47,873 nt of DNA. It comes from Chrysochromulina tobinii (lineage: Eukaryota > Haptophyta > Prymnesiales > Chrysochromulinaceae). Positions 37,223-46,483 of this stretch are shown here, piece by piece (position 1 is the stretch's first letter; every line of letters starts with the position of its first letter). The stretch is taken from the NCBI GenBank assembly GCA_001275005.1, contig JWZX01003389.1, positions 1-47,873 on the forward strand, read 5' to 3'. The position numbers and the translations under genes are program-made. The notes below the pieces were generated by a model, which made no database searches, was not told the DNA's origin, and saw nothing but the letters and a program-made list of their open reading frames with translations.

Positions 37223-38356
37223 ATGGAGGTTGAGGACGCCTCGGTGACGCAGCTAGAGGCTGCCATCGCGGAGTCGTTGGAGGACGTCGTTCGTCGTGCT
37301 GAGCAGTTACAGCAGCATCTCGTCGACTTGCCCGGTCCTTCGCGCCTCATCAAGCCCGGAGACGTTGGCAGCCCAGAGCGCCTGCGAGCGCTCGCTCTGG
37401 GGACCCCGTACGAGCCGATGCGCGTCGCGAGTGCCGGAAGCACCTGCTATGGCGCTATATCTGGCGAGCTTGTCTATGATGAGCTCGCGGCGGAGCCTTA
37501 CGGCGACGATGATGGTGTGCGGTCTGAGGCCACGTGGATTGGACCAGAGTTGGCACATCGCGCAATCGCCAACTATCGAGGCGCACTACGGTATCCATCG
37601 GAGCAGCAGCTAAGGAAGCGCGCCGGCGACGAGGCGCTCGATGACGGCGGGCGCGGCGACAAGCGCTTCGCCCTCCTCGTATCCCAGGCAGATGCAGCGA
37701 CCGCACGGGCGAACGCTGCATGCGACGTGCTCGAGCTCCTCATGCTGCGCACGCACGCCGTCGAGGGTGGCGGACGCGGCGGAAGGGCCTTCGGCGGCGG
37801 TGCCTACGACGGCGGCGCCTACCGCGGCGGTGCTTTTGGTCGTGGCGCTGGCCGCCCGAGCGGCGGCGAGCGCAGTGCAGCGTGGATTTCGCAGTGCGAG
37901 GCCTCGCTCCTGACCTGGGTGGACACGCAGAAGAAGCTGTGCGCCGAGAGCGACTTGCGCGCGCTGCAGCTCGATGCGCAGCTGCGGGGCGAGCGCACCG
38001 ATGCTGCCGCCGCGCTCGAGCGTGAGCGTGGCCGTGCTGAGCGCGCAGAGGGCCGTTCTCGCCAGTTGGTCCACGAACTGCGTTGCGTTCACAAGGGGAT
38101 CGTCGACAGAGTCGAGGGCGCCACGGGCGGCTTCGCGCCGCCGCCACCGCCCGAATCGCCACCGCTCCCGAGCCAGAGCGCCCGCGCCCGGGCCGACCGG
38201 TGGGAACGTGAGCGCGAGGCGGCTGATGGAGCGGCCAAATCGGAACAGCATGTTGCCTTAGTGCGCAGGCAGACACTCGCCCATCAGCTGGCGCTGCCTC
38301 GGATGAGCGCCCAATTGTTTGCGGAAGCGTCGGCGCGGAGCAGGAACAGAGGATGA
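37223..38356 (+). CDS. Coiled-coil protein with Gly-rich linker, unknown
   Basis: 377 residues. The helical N-terminus (SVTQLEAAIAESLEDVVRRAEQLQQHL) is followed by a middle part with PYEPMRVASAGSTCYGAISGELVYDELAAEP. Then comes a Gly/Ala/Arg linker (GGRAFGGGAYDGGAYRGGAFGRGAG, about 190-215) and a second coiled coil (LRALQLDAQLRGERTDAAAALERERGRAERAEGR). The tail is Pro-rich then basic. The linker DNA is GGCGGTGCCTAC-like repeats. No family recognised. Confidence 0.75.
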   Translation: MEVEDASVTQLEAAIAESLEDVVRRAEQLQQHLVDLPGPSRLIKPGDVGSPERLRALALGTPYEPMRVASAGSTCYGAISGELVYDELAAEPYGDDDGVRSEATWIGPELAHRAIANYRGALRYPSEQQLRKRAGDEALDDGGRGDKRFALLVSQADAATARANAACDVLELLMLRTHAVEGGGRGGRAFGGGAYDGGAYRGGAFGRGAGRPSGGERSAAWISQCEASLLTWVDTQKKLCAESDLRALQLDAQLRGERTDAAAALERERGRAERAEGRSRQLVHELRCVHKGIVDRVEGATGGFAPPPPPESPPLPSQSARARADRWEREREAADGAAKSEQHVALVRRQTLAHQLALPRMSAQLFAEASARSRNRG

Positions 38357-38947
38357 CGTAATGACGTATTAAAGAGAGGTGGACCCGGATGTCGGATGGT
38401 GCCAAGTTGGTAGTGTTAACAAGTCACAAATTGACAAGTCACCTCAAACGCCGTCAAGCCTCAAGCTCAACGTCAACCGCTCTCCTCAAGTGCGTAAGCT
38501 GTGAAACACCTATAAGTGCCAAGACGCACACGCGGACGAGCTGACACGCCCAATAGCGCGCGCGCGCAGCGCTTGCGGGCGGCGCGGGAGTGCCTGCTGC
38601 CTGCGTGAGTGTGACGTACCCTAACGTACCCGTCGACCGACGACCGTGAACTCCCTTCAGAACTCCCGTGGTTGCGTGTATGCGTGAAGCCTCTCTTGGA
38701 GCGGTCGGTCTAACTCTCCTGCACTGCTCCTGCACTGCTCCTGCCGCGACCAAACCCTTCTCCACACTCGTCCGCTCTGCTTTTCTCTGTGCGACATTAC
38801 AGTACAGGAACGTTCACAGCTTCAAACAAAAAAACTGCCCATCGATGTGTTTTTGTTTCGCATCGAAAACAGCCCAAAACGCACTGGGGGTCGGCGCTTT
38901 CGACCCTCTCGCTGGAGGCGATAGCTGTGGAGGGTGGATCAGCGACT
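38357..38947. other. Intergenic, no gene; ARM-gene promoter
   Basis: 591 bp. CTCCTGCACTGCTCCTGCAC direct repeats lie at 38717-38740. GTTCACAG occurs at 38811, about 130 bp before the next start; the ORF is open from 38789 but the preferred start is 38948. Confidence 0.4.
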
Positions 38948-40867
38948 ATGGCAGAGCAGGGTGCCGATGCGGGAGGCGACTGGTGGAGTCAGCTCGTAAG
39001 GAACATCGGATTGGGAGGTGGCGACGATGGGGCTAACACACCCGCAGCCTCGGCAAGGGTGCCCGCAGCCGAGGCCACAGCGTCACAGTCGGCGGCTGCA
39101 TCCGCGCTCGCTGTCGACCCCGGTGATGCAAGACCATCAGCTGGGGGGTTTGACGTGGAGTATGACGGTGACGAGGGGGACGACACGTGCGGCCCGTTGC
39201 CCATGAGCTCTGCAGTCCGCCCTCCGAGCAAGCCGATGCTCAACGTGGCGGGCATGCATGGGTCAGGCTCACAGGAAGGGGGGCCCTTATCGTCGCGCTC
39301 ACTATTCTCGAGCCTCGCGAGCCTCTTCACGCCGCGCACCGCGCGCCACGAGATCGGGCGCGCGCCGCTCGCACGCGTCATCCAGGCACTCAAAGAGGAC
39401 CGCCCTGACGAAGAGATCGCTGACGCGGGCCGTCGGCTGCTCGAGCTGTGCCCGAAGTACGACAAGGTGGCGCGTGCCACGTCCCACGGCGCGCTCGATG
39501 CGATCGCGTTTGCCCTGCGAGTACATGGCGCGAAGCCGCACGTTGTGGTGTGGCTGCTGCCTCCGCTGATCAACCTCTCGTCAGGTGACGACGACGCGGG
39601 GTTCCATCGCGCGGCGGTGCTCGTGAACCACGGCGTGCTCGAGATACTGGACGCGGTGCTGCGCGCGAATGTGAAGCATGCCACGGATGTGTCAAAAGGG
39701 GTCGCCACCGAGCCGCAGGATGTCGAGATGCGAGCTCAGGTGGTCGAGCGATGCGTGTGGGCCTTGCAGCACCTGTGCCGCCGAGAATTCAACCTCGGTG
39801 AGGCCACGATAGACGCGGTGCCCTCCGAGCGGCGGCTCTCGGCGTGCAGGGAGTGGCGGCGCCGAATCGCCACCGCGGGTACCGTTCAAGTCGTGTGCGA
39901 CGTGATGACGGCTTGGCCTGTGCGTCCGAAGGTACAGCTTCACGGGTGTAACCTCCTCGGCACGTACGTCTCTGGCCGTTACGTGACGCATGCGATGACG
40001 CCGGCGAGTGAGGCGTACCACCCGCCGCCGGATATGTGCCGGTGCGTCGACTTGGTCGTGGCTGCGCTCCACTACGCCGTGAATAACTTTGGGGCCGATT
40101 CCCCGGTCCTGGGCGCGGCTATCCACGCGTGTGCCGACACGACGCTCACGCCTGGGCTGGCCGCACACGCCGTGGCGGGCAAGTCGATTGTGGAGGACCT
40201 GGCGACGACGATGGAGCTCAACCCGACGTCGGCGCTGCTGCAGGAGGGGTGCTGCTGGGCCATGCACAACCTATGCCAGTGCGCGAATCGCGAGCTGCGC
40301 GAGATTGTGGCCTCGTCGGCGCTGCCGAAACTGGCTGTGCGCGCACTCAAGGGGCAGGGGTGCACAGGCAACCTGGCGGCGATGCGCGAGAAGGCGTGCC
40401 GTGCGATGGACGTGCTTGTCAAGCCGATGCCACTGCCCGGTTACGCCGCGGACGATCGCGACGAGACCCTGACGCAGAACATCAAAGACTTTTTGAGCCG
40501 TGAGGATGTGTTCCGGGCGACGGTCGTGGCGCTCAAGGCGCACAAGAAGCTCGTCTCCATGGTGGTGCACACATGTGACTTGCTCGCGTCGCTCTGCTAT
40601 GGCAACGACCCGTACGACGAGCTCAAGAAGAAGGCGTACGCCCATGGCGTCATCCCGGCGATTGTCAACGTGCTGCGCAAGAACCTTAAGGTGCCCGAGG
40701 TTCAGGACGCTGGCCGGCGCGCCCTGATCGTCATCTGCTACACCCAGGAGCTGCAGTGGGCGGCGCTGCAAGCGGGCGCTGATCCGGACTGGTCCCCCCG
40801 CGGCCCGAGGCAGACCGAGGGTCAGGATAGCCGTCGAGCGGGTCAGCCCGTGGTGCAGGTCCTATGA
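38948..40867 (+). CDS. Armadillo-repeat protein, unknown
   Basis: 639 residues from ATG 38948 (MAEQGADAGGDWW). Residues 1-150 are disordered and acidic. Residues 160-600 are helical ARM/HEAT repeats: LARVIQALKEDRPDEEIADAGRRLLEL, HGALDAIAFALRVHGAKPHVVVWLLPPLINL, NHGVLEILDAVLRANVKHATD, VQLHGCNLLGTYVSGRYVTHAM, LQEGCCWAMHNLCQCANREL, LAAMREKACRAMDVLVKPM and VIPAIVNVLRKNLKVPEVQDAGRRALIVIC. The C-terminus is a short charged tail. Protein-protein scaffold; no ortholog recognised. The 38789 extension (MRHYSTGTF...) is possible but lacks conserved-looking features. Confidence 0.82.
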   Translation: MAEQGADAGGDWWSQLVRNIGLGGGDDGANTPAASARVPAAEATASQSAAASALAVDPGDARPSAGGFDVEYDGDEGDDTCGPLPMSSAVRPPSKPMLNVAGMHGSGSQEGGPLSSRSLFSSLASLFTPRTARHEIGRAPLARVIQALKEDRPDEEIADAGRRLLELCPKYDKVARATSHGALDAIAFALRVHGAKPHVVVWLLPPLINLSSGDDDAGFHRAAVLVNHGVLEILDAVLRANVKHATDVSKGVATEPQDVEMRAQVVERCVWALQHLCRREFNLGEATIDAVPSERRLSACREWRRRIATAGTVQVVCDVMTAWPVRPKVQLHGCNLLGTYVSGRYVTHAMTPASEAYHPPPDMCRCVDLVVAALHYAVNNFGADSPVLGAAIHACADTTLTPGLAAHAVAGKSIVEDLATTMELNPTSALLQEGCCWAMHNLCQCANRELREIVASSALPKLAVRALKGQGCTGNLAAMREKACRAMDVLVKPMPLPGYAADDRDETLTQNIKDFLSREDVFRATVVALKAHKKLVSMVVHTCDLLASLCYGNDPYDELKKKAYAHGVIPAIVNVLRKNLKVPEVQDAGRRALIVICYTQELQWAALQAGADPDWSPRGPRQTEGQDSRRAGQPVVQVL

Positions 40868-40892
40868 GTCGTCACAGGGGTGCCACAGGCGT

Positions 40893-40897
40893 GCCAC

Positions 40898-40933
<36 letters not shown>

Positions 40934-40965
40934 GGCGGCGGCGGCGGTGCGGCAGGCAGGCAGGC
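40893..40965 (+). repeat. GGC/GGCA microsatellite block
   Basis: About nine GGC triplets, a GTGCGGC break, more GGC triplets, then GGCA tetramers, immediately 3' of the ARM-repeat gene. Confidence 0.95.
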
Positions 40966-41528
40966 AGGCTTCGGTGGCGGTGCCAGTGGGTAGCGCTGCC
41001 AGTGGTCTCCATAGGACAGCGGCCGAGCTAAAGGCATGCGAGAGGCATGTGGGAGCCGGGATGATGACACGGCACATGGGCGTGAAGAGATGTCGGCCGG
41101 AGGATCCTCCGGCCGTAGCTGGCAGCCGGCTTAGCCCATGGAGGGCGTGCTGTGGAGCCTGCACAGGGCAGTTGAGATATGGCGTCCCACGCCATGGGAT
41201 TTGCCATTTGAGCGTGTGGGGCATGCTCTGCCAGGCATTGCTGCATGTGGCACACATGATATCAAAGATGAACTCATCCAATCGTTCGTGAGACGTGACT
41301 GTCGTGTGACGTGTGCGGCACGTTGGGGGACACGGAACTATGCGGGGATTCCGCGCGATACAAATTTACATGGCAATGCCTGACGACAATCATGATTCAG
41401 CAATTCAGTAAACGTGAGGTCCGGCTTCCTTGAGGACGGGGGGGTGGAAACAAGTTTCGAGATTGTTCGCCTCATCAGCCAGAGCTCGTCGTCATTGAGA
41501 CATCACGCAAGTTTGGGAGAAAGCAACA
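40966..41528. other. Intergenic, no gene seen
   Basis: 560 bp. GCCGGAGGATCCTCCGGC at 41096-41113 is a perfect 18-bp palindrome. No ORF with recognisable content. Confidence 0.45.
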
Positions 41529-42527
41529 ATGGAGCACGCGCGCCTCGCCCAGTGGTTCAACGAGCACGACCTCTTCGAGCTGCTGCCCGCTCATGGCAAG
41601 GTCGTCACCCTCGACGCCGACCTGCCGATGAAGCACGCCGTCGATGCGCTCGCATCGCACAGCGCGATGTGTCTGCCCGTTTGGGACAGCTACCAGCAGC
41701 GCTTCGTGGACGTGTTCACGTGCACCGACCTCGTCGACATCGTGCTGTACACGCACCGCGCGCTGGCCGGCAGCGCGGCCGCCGCGGCCGGCGGCGGCGC
41801 CGAGCAGCCGCACGGCGCTCCCCGGGGTGAGGCGCAGCAGGCGATCGAGCGCTGCCAGCTGCGCGATCTGCATGGGCTTAAGCGCAGTAAGCCCACGGGC
41901 TTCGTCATGGCGTCCGTCGACGACAGCCTTTACCATGGCTGCGCGATGCTCAGGCAGTATCGGCTCGATTGCCTGCCCCTGGGCGACTCCTCATCGTCCA
42001 CCTCTCTGCTGCACCTGCTGTTGCCCGAGCAGCTGCTCGCGTTCATCGTTGCGTCGCCCGAGCTACAGCAGGCTGCGCCGCTGCTCTTTGCCGCCAGCTT
42101 ACAGGAGGTCGTGCTGCCGCACTGCGCGCCGCCACGCACCGCCGGGCGTGCCCTACGCTTGTCAGATGCCCTCGCGATGCTCTCCGAGCGACAGCTTGTG
42201 CAAGCCCTGCCGATCGTTGACGAAACTGGCGCCCTCATCGATGTGCTCTCGAGCCGCGACGTGCGCCACCTCGCGTCGCACTCGCACACGGACGACCTCA
42301 CCACGCCCATCGAGCTCAGCCTACGCAGCTTGCCGCCCAGCCCGGTACGGCTGCACACGTGCCGCCCGACCGACACAGTCGGCTCGGCCATCAGTCGGCT
42401 AGCAAACGCCGACGTGGGCCAGCTCGTGTGCGTCGATAGCTCGGGCGCCGTGTGCGGCGTGATCTCGAGCAGCGACCTGCTCAGCTCCCTCCTCGAGCCC
42501 CATCTGCCCACGCGGGTCGAGGGCTGA
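41529..42527 (+). CDS. Four-CBS-domain protein, AMPK gamma/SNF4-like
   Basis: 332 residues. Four CBS motifs: MKHAVDALASHSAMCLPVWDSYQQRFVDVFTCTDLVDIVLY (CBS1), LYHGCAMLRQYRLDCLPLGD...LLHLLLPEQLLAFI (CBS2), LSDALAMLSERQLVQALPIVDETGALIDVLSSRDVRHLA (CBS3) and VGSAISRLANADVGQLVCVDSSGAVCGVISSSDLLSSLL (CBS4). The arrangement with an N-terminal helix preceding CBS1 is that of the AMP/ATP-sensing gamma subunit of SNF1/AMPK, about 330 residues long. The conserved Asp residues of the adenine-nucleotide sites are partly present (S-S-R-D, S-S-S-D). No alpha or beta subunit lies nearby. A related CBS protein that is not AMPK gamma cannot be excluded. Confidence 0.85.
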   Translation: MEHARLAQWFNEHDLFELLPAHGKVVTLDADLPMKHAVDALASHSAMCLPVWDSYQQRFVDVFTCTDLVDIVLYTHRALAGSAAAAAGGGAEQPHGAPRGEAQQAIERCQLRDLHGLKRSKPTGFVMASVDDSLYHGCAMLRQYRLDCLPLGDSSSSTSLLHLLLPEQLLAFIVASPELQQAAPLLFAASLQEVVLPHCAPPRTAGRALRLSDALAMLSERQLVQALPIVDETGALIDVLSSRDVRHLASHSHTDDLTTPIELSLRSLPPSPVRLHTCRPTDTVGSAISRLANADVGQLVCVDSSGAVCGVISSSDLLSSLLEPHLPTRVEG

Positions 42528-43876
42528 CCAGCCGTCGCGCCATGGCATTGCCGGCGGCGTGCGTCTGCACACTACCCCGAGAGTCACCCGAGAGGCGCGC
42601 GCACGCGAGAGAGCGCCGTAGAGAGTACCAAGGCGCTGGGGGCAGACGCCCAGCATGGAGGGGGCTGCCGCGCGCGAAAGGGATCGATCATCTGTTGGCT
42701 GGGAGAGCGGCAGCCGGGCATGGCCGCGGATGCGTGCCTGGAGCGAGCGAGAGGAGAAGCATCAGGGCGGGCACGCTAAAATGCATGCACGCGGGGGGCG
42801 CCCGCGTTCGCCCGTGGTCACACTGCACAGTGGGTGCCATGACCACATGGCTTGAGCGCACACGAGGCGACGGGGGTACATGGCCGTTTGTCGTTCCCCA
42901 AAAAGTGTAAAGTCTCTGAAAAGTCTTACCAAAAGTCTAAATACCGTATCCGATAGTGCATAGTCGACACGCCATCAACACGGTATCCGACGTCCGGAAT
43001 GATGCGAGTGATTATTCATGACATGAGGGCGGCAGGGCGGCGACGGAAGCCTCTGTGGTGTACAGCTAAACAGCCCGGAGCCTTAGTTTCCGGCGCGGCC
43101 AGCGTCGCCTCCCCTCCGTCGAGCGTATACTGTACGTAAATTGTGCGCCGCCAGAGTCCGAACGAAACACTGTTGTTACCCGCGCGCGCCGGAAATAACG
43201 GATAAAACTAAGTTAAAACGGGGGCGGGGGAGCGGCCGACGACGTGGTCGGCACAAGGCGCCCCGCCGACGGCGCGAGGGCGGGACCGGGATCTCGTACT
43301 CTCGTCAACCGACGTTCGATTATAAATCATTACCAGTAAACGACCGAAGAAACGCATAAGCCATAAGGCACTCCATCGGGCATCGGCATAACGGGAAGTC
43401 GACTCAACTAATCGATATCGATCGTCCAAAAGTATCGAAGCGACGTCTCGATGACGTTGGCGGTTGCGGGCGGGCGCCGGGTGGAGGGGTGGTCTGGGCG
43501 CTTGTCGTGTTGATGTTGTGAATCCGGTCGCGACGATGCGCGAAATCGGTAAGAAGTTTGGCGTGTGCCGTGTGGCGCGGGTTCCCGCGCGGGCTGTCGA
43601 CCATGCTGTCGACAGTCAAGTGTCCAGTCGAGTGTCGTGCCGCATTGGAGGCAGTGTCGCGCGTGGTCAAGTGTGTCGGGCCCCGACACACTTCGGTGCG
43701 TCCTGTTCGGACCGCCAGTCGGGCGTCACCGAGAAGTTATCGAGCTCATCCGCGATCTGGTGCTGTTAAATAATGTAACTACTACAGTCTGCGGCGCAAT
43801 TTGCATACATGTTGACTCAGAGTTCCCCAGGAGAACGACCTGCGCCTGGGGGGCTCTAGCCGGGGCTAATCACGGG
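42528..43876. other. Intergenic, no confident gene
   Basis: 1.35 kb, mostly without long ORFs. AT-rich stretches lie at 42900-42960, and GTCGACCATGCTGTCGAC (inverted GTCGAC) at 43597. Nothing I can name. Confidence 0.4.
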
Positions 43877-44788
43877 CTACATGAAGCCAGTGCTGAAATC
43901 CCGCGTTGCCGTGCTGGCGGGGTCCGTGGTGGGAGGAGCGGGTGGTGGACTCTTGCTATTACTCGTCGATCCTAACGCTCCCGCCGCCTTGTTTTTCCAG
44001 TGCGCGGCGTGGTAGGTGATGGCCTCGATCCACCGGTTGCACTCCGCGTTGTCCTCGGCCTTGAGGATGAGGCTCGCGGGCGGGCAGTGCACGGAGAAGC
44101 AGTACGGGCCATACTCCTCTATCGGAAGCCGATCGACTTTCTTCATGTCGCACAGCGGCAGCATGATGTTGGCCGAGCGCGACTTGTTCTTGGCATAGTT
44201 GAGCGTGCCGTACCGCTGCGAGATCGAGAAGTAGCGCGTGCCCCATTCGGAGCCGAACATCCTCTTCTTGGCGTGCTTCTTTTGGAGCCAGCCCTCCAGC
44301 AGCGGAAACGGCTCGGCGGACGACACCACACTGTCCCTGCTGCTGGCAGCCGTGTCGCTGCCGCTCTTGGCGCCCTCCGTGGGCGGCATTGCGAGCAATG
44401 AAATTGGATGAGGTGCAGGCAGCGCAGGCAGCCCGATTGCAGGAGGTGCTGGCAACCCCGTAGGCGCGGTGGGCTTCGCCGCCTTTGACCGCTCGGGAGG
44501 AGACCTCACGGCAATAGCGGCCTTGTGCTTGGGTTCGTAAGAAGGCTTTTCATCTTCAGGCTCCGGCGATTCCGACCGCGCCGACGCTGGCGGTCGCATG
44601 GGTGAGATGATCATAGAGTTCACCGCACCCGCTTCGATCACCCTCAATTCAGGCACCATGTCGTCGTCACTGTCGTCGCCGCTGCTTTCCGCTGCCTTTG
44701 CCTTCGTCTCTGGTATCTCTGCCCTCTGCAGGCTTCCAGGATCATCATCCCACGCGCGAGCGGACGACGGCCGGCTCGATCCGCGCAT
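43877..44788 (-). CDS. PH-domain protein
   Basis: 303 residues from ATG 44788. The N-terminal 180 residues are disordered (Pro/Ala/Ser-rich, acidic SGDDSDDDMVPEL). The C-terminal PH domain begins EGWLQKKHAKKRMFGSEWGTRYFSIS, with the W and the basic patch K-K-H-A-K-K-R typical of the phosphoinositide-binding beta1-beta2 loop, and ends with the alpha helix of the fold (AEDNAECNRWIEAITYHAA). It probably binds phosphoinositides at membranes. The tail (SPPPAPPTTDPASTATRDF) is low complexity. Confidence 0.88.
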   Translation of the reverse strand: MRGSSRPSSARAWDDDPGSLQRAEIPETKAKAAESSGDDSDDDMVPELRVIEAGAVNSMIISPMRPPASARSESPEPEDEKPSYEPKHKAAIAVRSPPERSKAAKPTAPTGLPAPPAIGLPALPAPHPISLLAMPPTEGAKSGSDTAASSRDSVVSSAEPFPLLEGWLQKKHAKKRMFGSEWGTRYFSISQRYGTLNYAKNKSRSANIMLPLCDMKKVDRLPIEEYGPYCFSVHCPPASLILKAEDNAECNRWIEAITYHAAHWKNKAAGALGSTSNSKSPPPAPPTTDPASTATRDFSTGFM

Positions 44789-44841
44789 AGTTGCGAGTTC
44801 GTGTCGCGATATGTTCCAACAAGAGTTCCGGAAATACCGGG

Positions 44842-44954
44842 AAAAAGACGCCGGGGGGAGCCGGGACTTACACGAGACACACACCGGTATAGTAAAAAGA
44901 CGCCGGGAGGAGCCGGGACACACGGGACACCGGTGGGAGCCGGACACACGAGAC
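44842..44954 (-). repeat. Dispersed upstream repeat, copies 3 and 3b (tandem)
   Basis: GAAAAAGACGCCGGGGGGAG followed by CCGGGACTTACACGAGACAC, then a second copy GTAAAAAGACGCCGGGAGGA followed by GCCGGGACACACGGGACACC. The first copy lies about 54 bp upstream of the PH-gene start at 44788. Confidence 0.9.
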
Positions 44955-45159
44955 GGAATTACCGGTACAGTCAGCAAGCTAGCGCGCTATTTCAAAACAC
45001 CTTCATCTGTTTTACCCAAGGCCGGCAAGGGGGTAGGGGAGGGATAAATATCTGGATTTGCTCACTATCCTCATACCCTGATTTCAAACTTCGTGCGGGG
45101 AGACAAAAAGCACAAAATATCTCAAGTAGGAATTCCACACGCCGCGTCTCAGGTCACAC

Positions 45160-46005
45160 TCACAGATCCTCCTTGTCGCCGCCCTGCTTGGCCGCTTTCA
45201 TCATCGCCGCGATGAATCCTTGCACCTCCGTCTTGCTGAGATAGCCGTTCGTGTCGGCATCGAGTGAGGCCCAGAAATCCACCTCGTCCTCCCCTTCAGC
45301 CTTTTGTTGAGCTGCGAACTGCTCAAGGACGGCCTTCATCTCCGCCTTGCTTAGCTGTCCGTCCTTGTTAGCGTCGAGGTTCGTGAACATGCCGTCCGCC
45401 ATATCGTGTTCACTCATGCCCGGCGACTGATCCTTCGACCCTGCTTTGCTTGCGGGCGTCGAGGTCGACTGCATCATCTTTGCCGCCATCGCCTTGAAGG
45501 TCTCCTCTGCTTCCGTGCGGCTCACCTTGCCGTCCTGGTCACGGTCGAGCGTCTTGAACAGGTCATGCTCTGGCTCGCCTTTGGCACGCGCCGCAGCATT
45601 GATTTCGTCGAGCATGGCTCGCATTTCGTCGCGCTGCAGCATATCGTCCGAGTTTTTGTCCAGACGGTTGAAGAGCCTGGCTGCCATATGCTCAAGCTTG
45701 GGCGTGCTGCCAGGATTAGGCTTCATACTTTTCGGATCGTCGCACTCGCCAGGCTGGCCAGGACCGGGCCACGGCTCAAGCGGCGTGCCCTTTGGCCGAA
45801 TCGTCTCGGGAAGCTCATTCTGCATGTACTCAAAGAGGATCGAGCGCAGCTTCTCCTCGTCAGCATCCGCCTCAAATGGAACTGAGGCCTTGTTGCATAT
45901 CATTTTGAGCTGCTCGAGGTCTCTCCCTCGCAACGCGCACACACGTGGGTCAACAGCTGAAGCAAAGCCCACCAGCACCGCCACAACGATAAGTAGCTGC
46001 TTCAT
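45160..46005 (-). CDS. ER-luminal EF-hand protein with KEDL retention-like tail
   Basis: 281 residues from ATG 46005, chosen because it begins a signal peptide (MKQLLIVVAVLVGFASAV). Four EF-hand loops: DKNSDDMLQRDE (116-127), DRDQDGKVSRTE (154-165), DANKDGQLSKAE (211-222) and DADTNGYLSKTE (249-260). The first is degenerate at position 6. The spacing and the pair between 30-residue helices resemble the CREC (reticulocalbin/calumenin) group. The C-terminus DKEDL resembles a K/HDEL ER-retrieval signal. A conserved Cys pair and the region EPWPGPGQPGE precede the loops. A calcium-binding secretory-pathway protein. Confidence 0.85.
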   Translation of the reverse strand: MKQLLIVVAVLVGFASAVDPRVCALRGRDLEQLKMICNKASVPFEADADEEKLRSILFEYMQNELPETIRPKGTPLEPWPGPGQPGECDDPKSMKPNPGSTPKLEHMAARLFNRLDKNSDDMLQRDEMRAMLDEINAAARAKGEPEHDLFKTLDRDQDGKVSRTEAEETFKAMAAKMMQSTSTPASKAGSKDQSPGMSEHDMADGMFTNLDANKDGQLSKAEMKAVLEQFAAQQKAEGEDEVDFWASLDADTNGYLSKTEVQGFIAAMMKAAKQGGDKEDL

Positions 46006-46483
46006 GTCCGCCTTTCGATTCACCGACGAGCGAATAGCCGCAATCGTGAAGCGAAACCGGGCGATCTCGCGGATCTCGTCGAGGCACGTCAATTCTGAGG
46101 ATTCGATGTTGTTTCGACGGAAAGTTTTGGGTGAGTTCTAATATGACGATGCGAACGGCTACTGTGGTTGGGTGCATCGAGTTATGACGCTTTTCAACGC
46201 CGGATCCATGTCTTTAATGGATAGCCCGGCCCCCCGGGTGCCGGGAGGTGGGGAGGTCCTTTATGACGTCTTATCCTCGTCCGCCGATTCCGGCAAACCG
46301 ATTCAAAACCAAACTCGGCCCCACTGAAAACCAAACCCACACCTGCGACCAGAAGCGCGGCGCCTTTTCGCTCCCTCGACAGTTCAATGATCGATCAGAC
46401 GGTTTCAATCTCGGATGCTTCCCGCACCGGAGAGTCTCCGAACCCCGCCTTCCTCCGATTACTCAATAGCAGCCTGGTGCGCG
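46006..46483. other. Intergenic, no gene seen
   Basis: 478 bp. CCCGGCCCCCCGGGTGCCGGGAGG at 46225 has inverted CCCGG/CCGGG words. No gene. Confidence 0.4.

Noticed and set aside
40271-40771. Minus-strand ORF opposite the ARM-repeat gene
   Set aside because: Shadow frame; the plus frame shows clear ARM repeats.
41096-41113. 18-bp perfect palindrome as a regulatory site
   Set aside because: Single occurrence, GC-rich, not near a start codon; kept only as a note in the intergenic entry.
42528-43876. A hidden gene in the 1.35-kb gap
   Set aside because: Only short ORFs of shadow-like composition; no motif or splice-linked exon could be found by eye.
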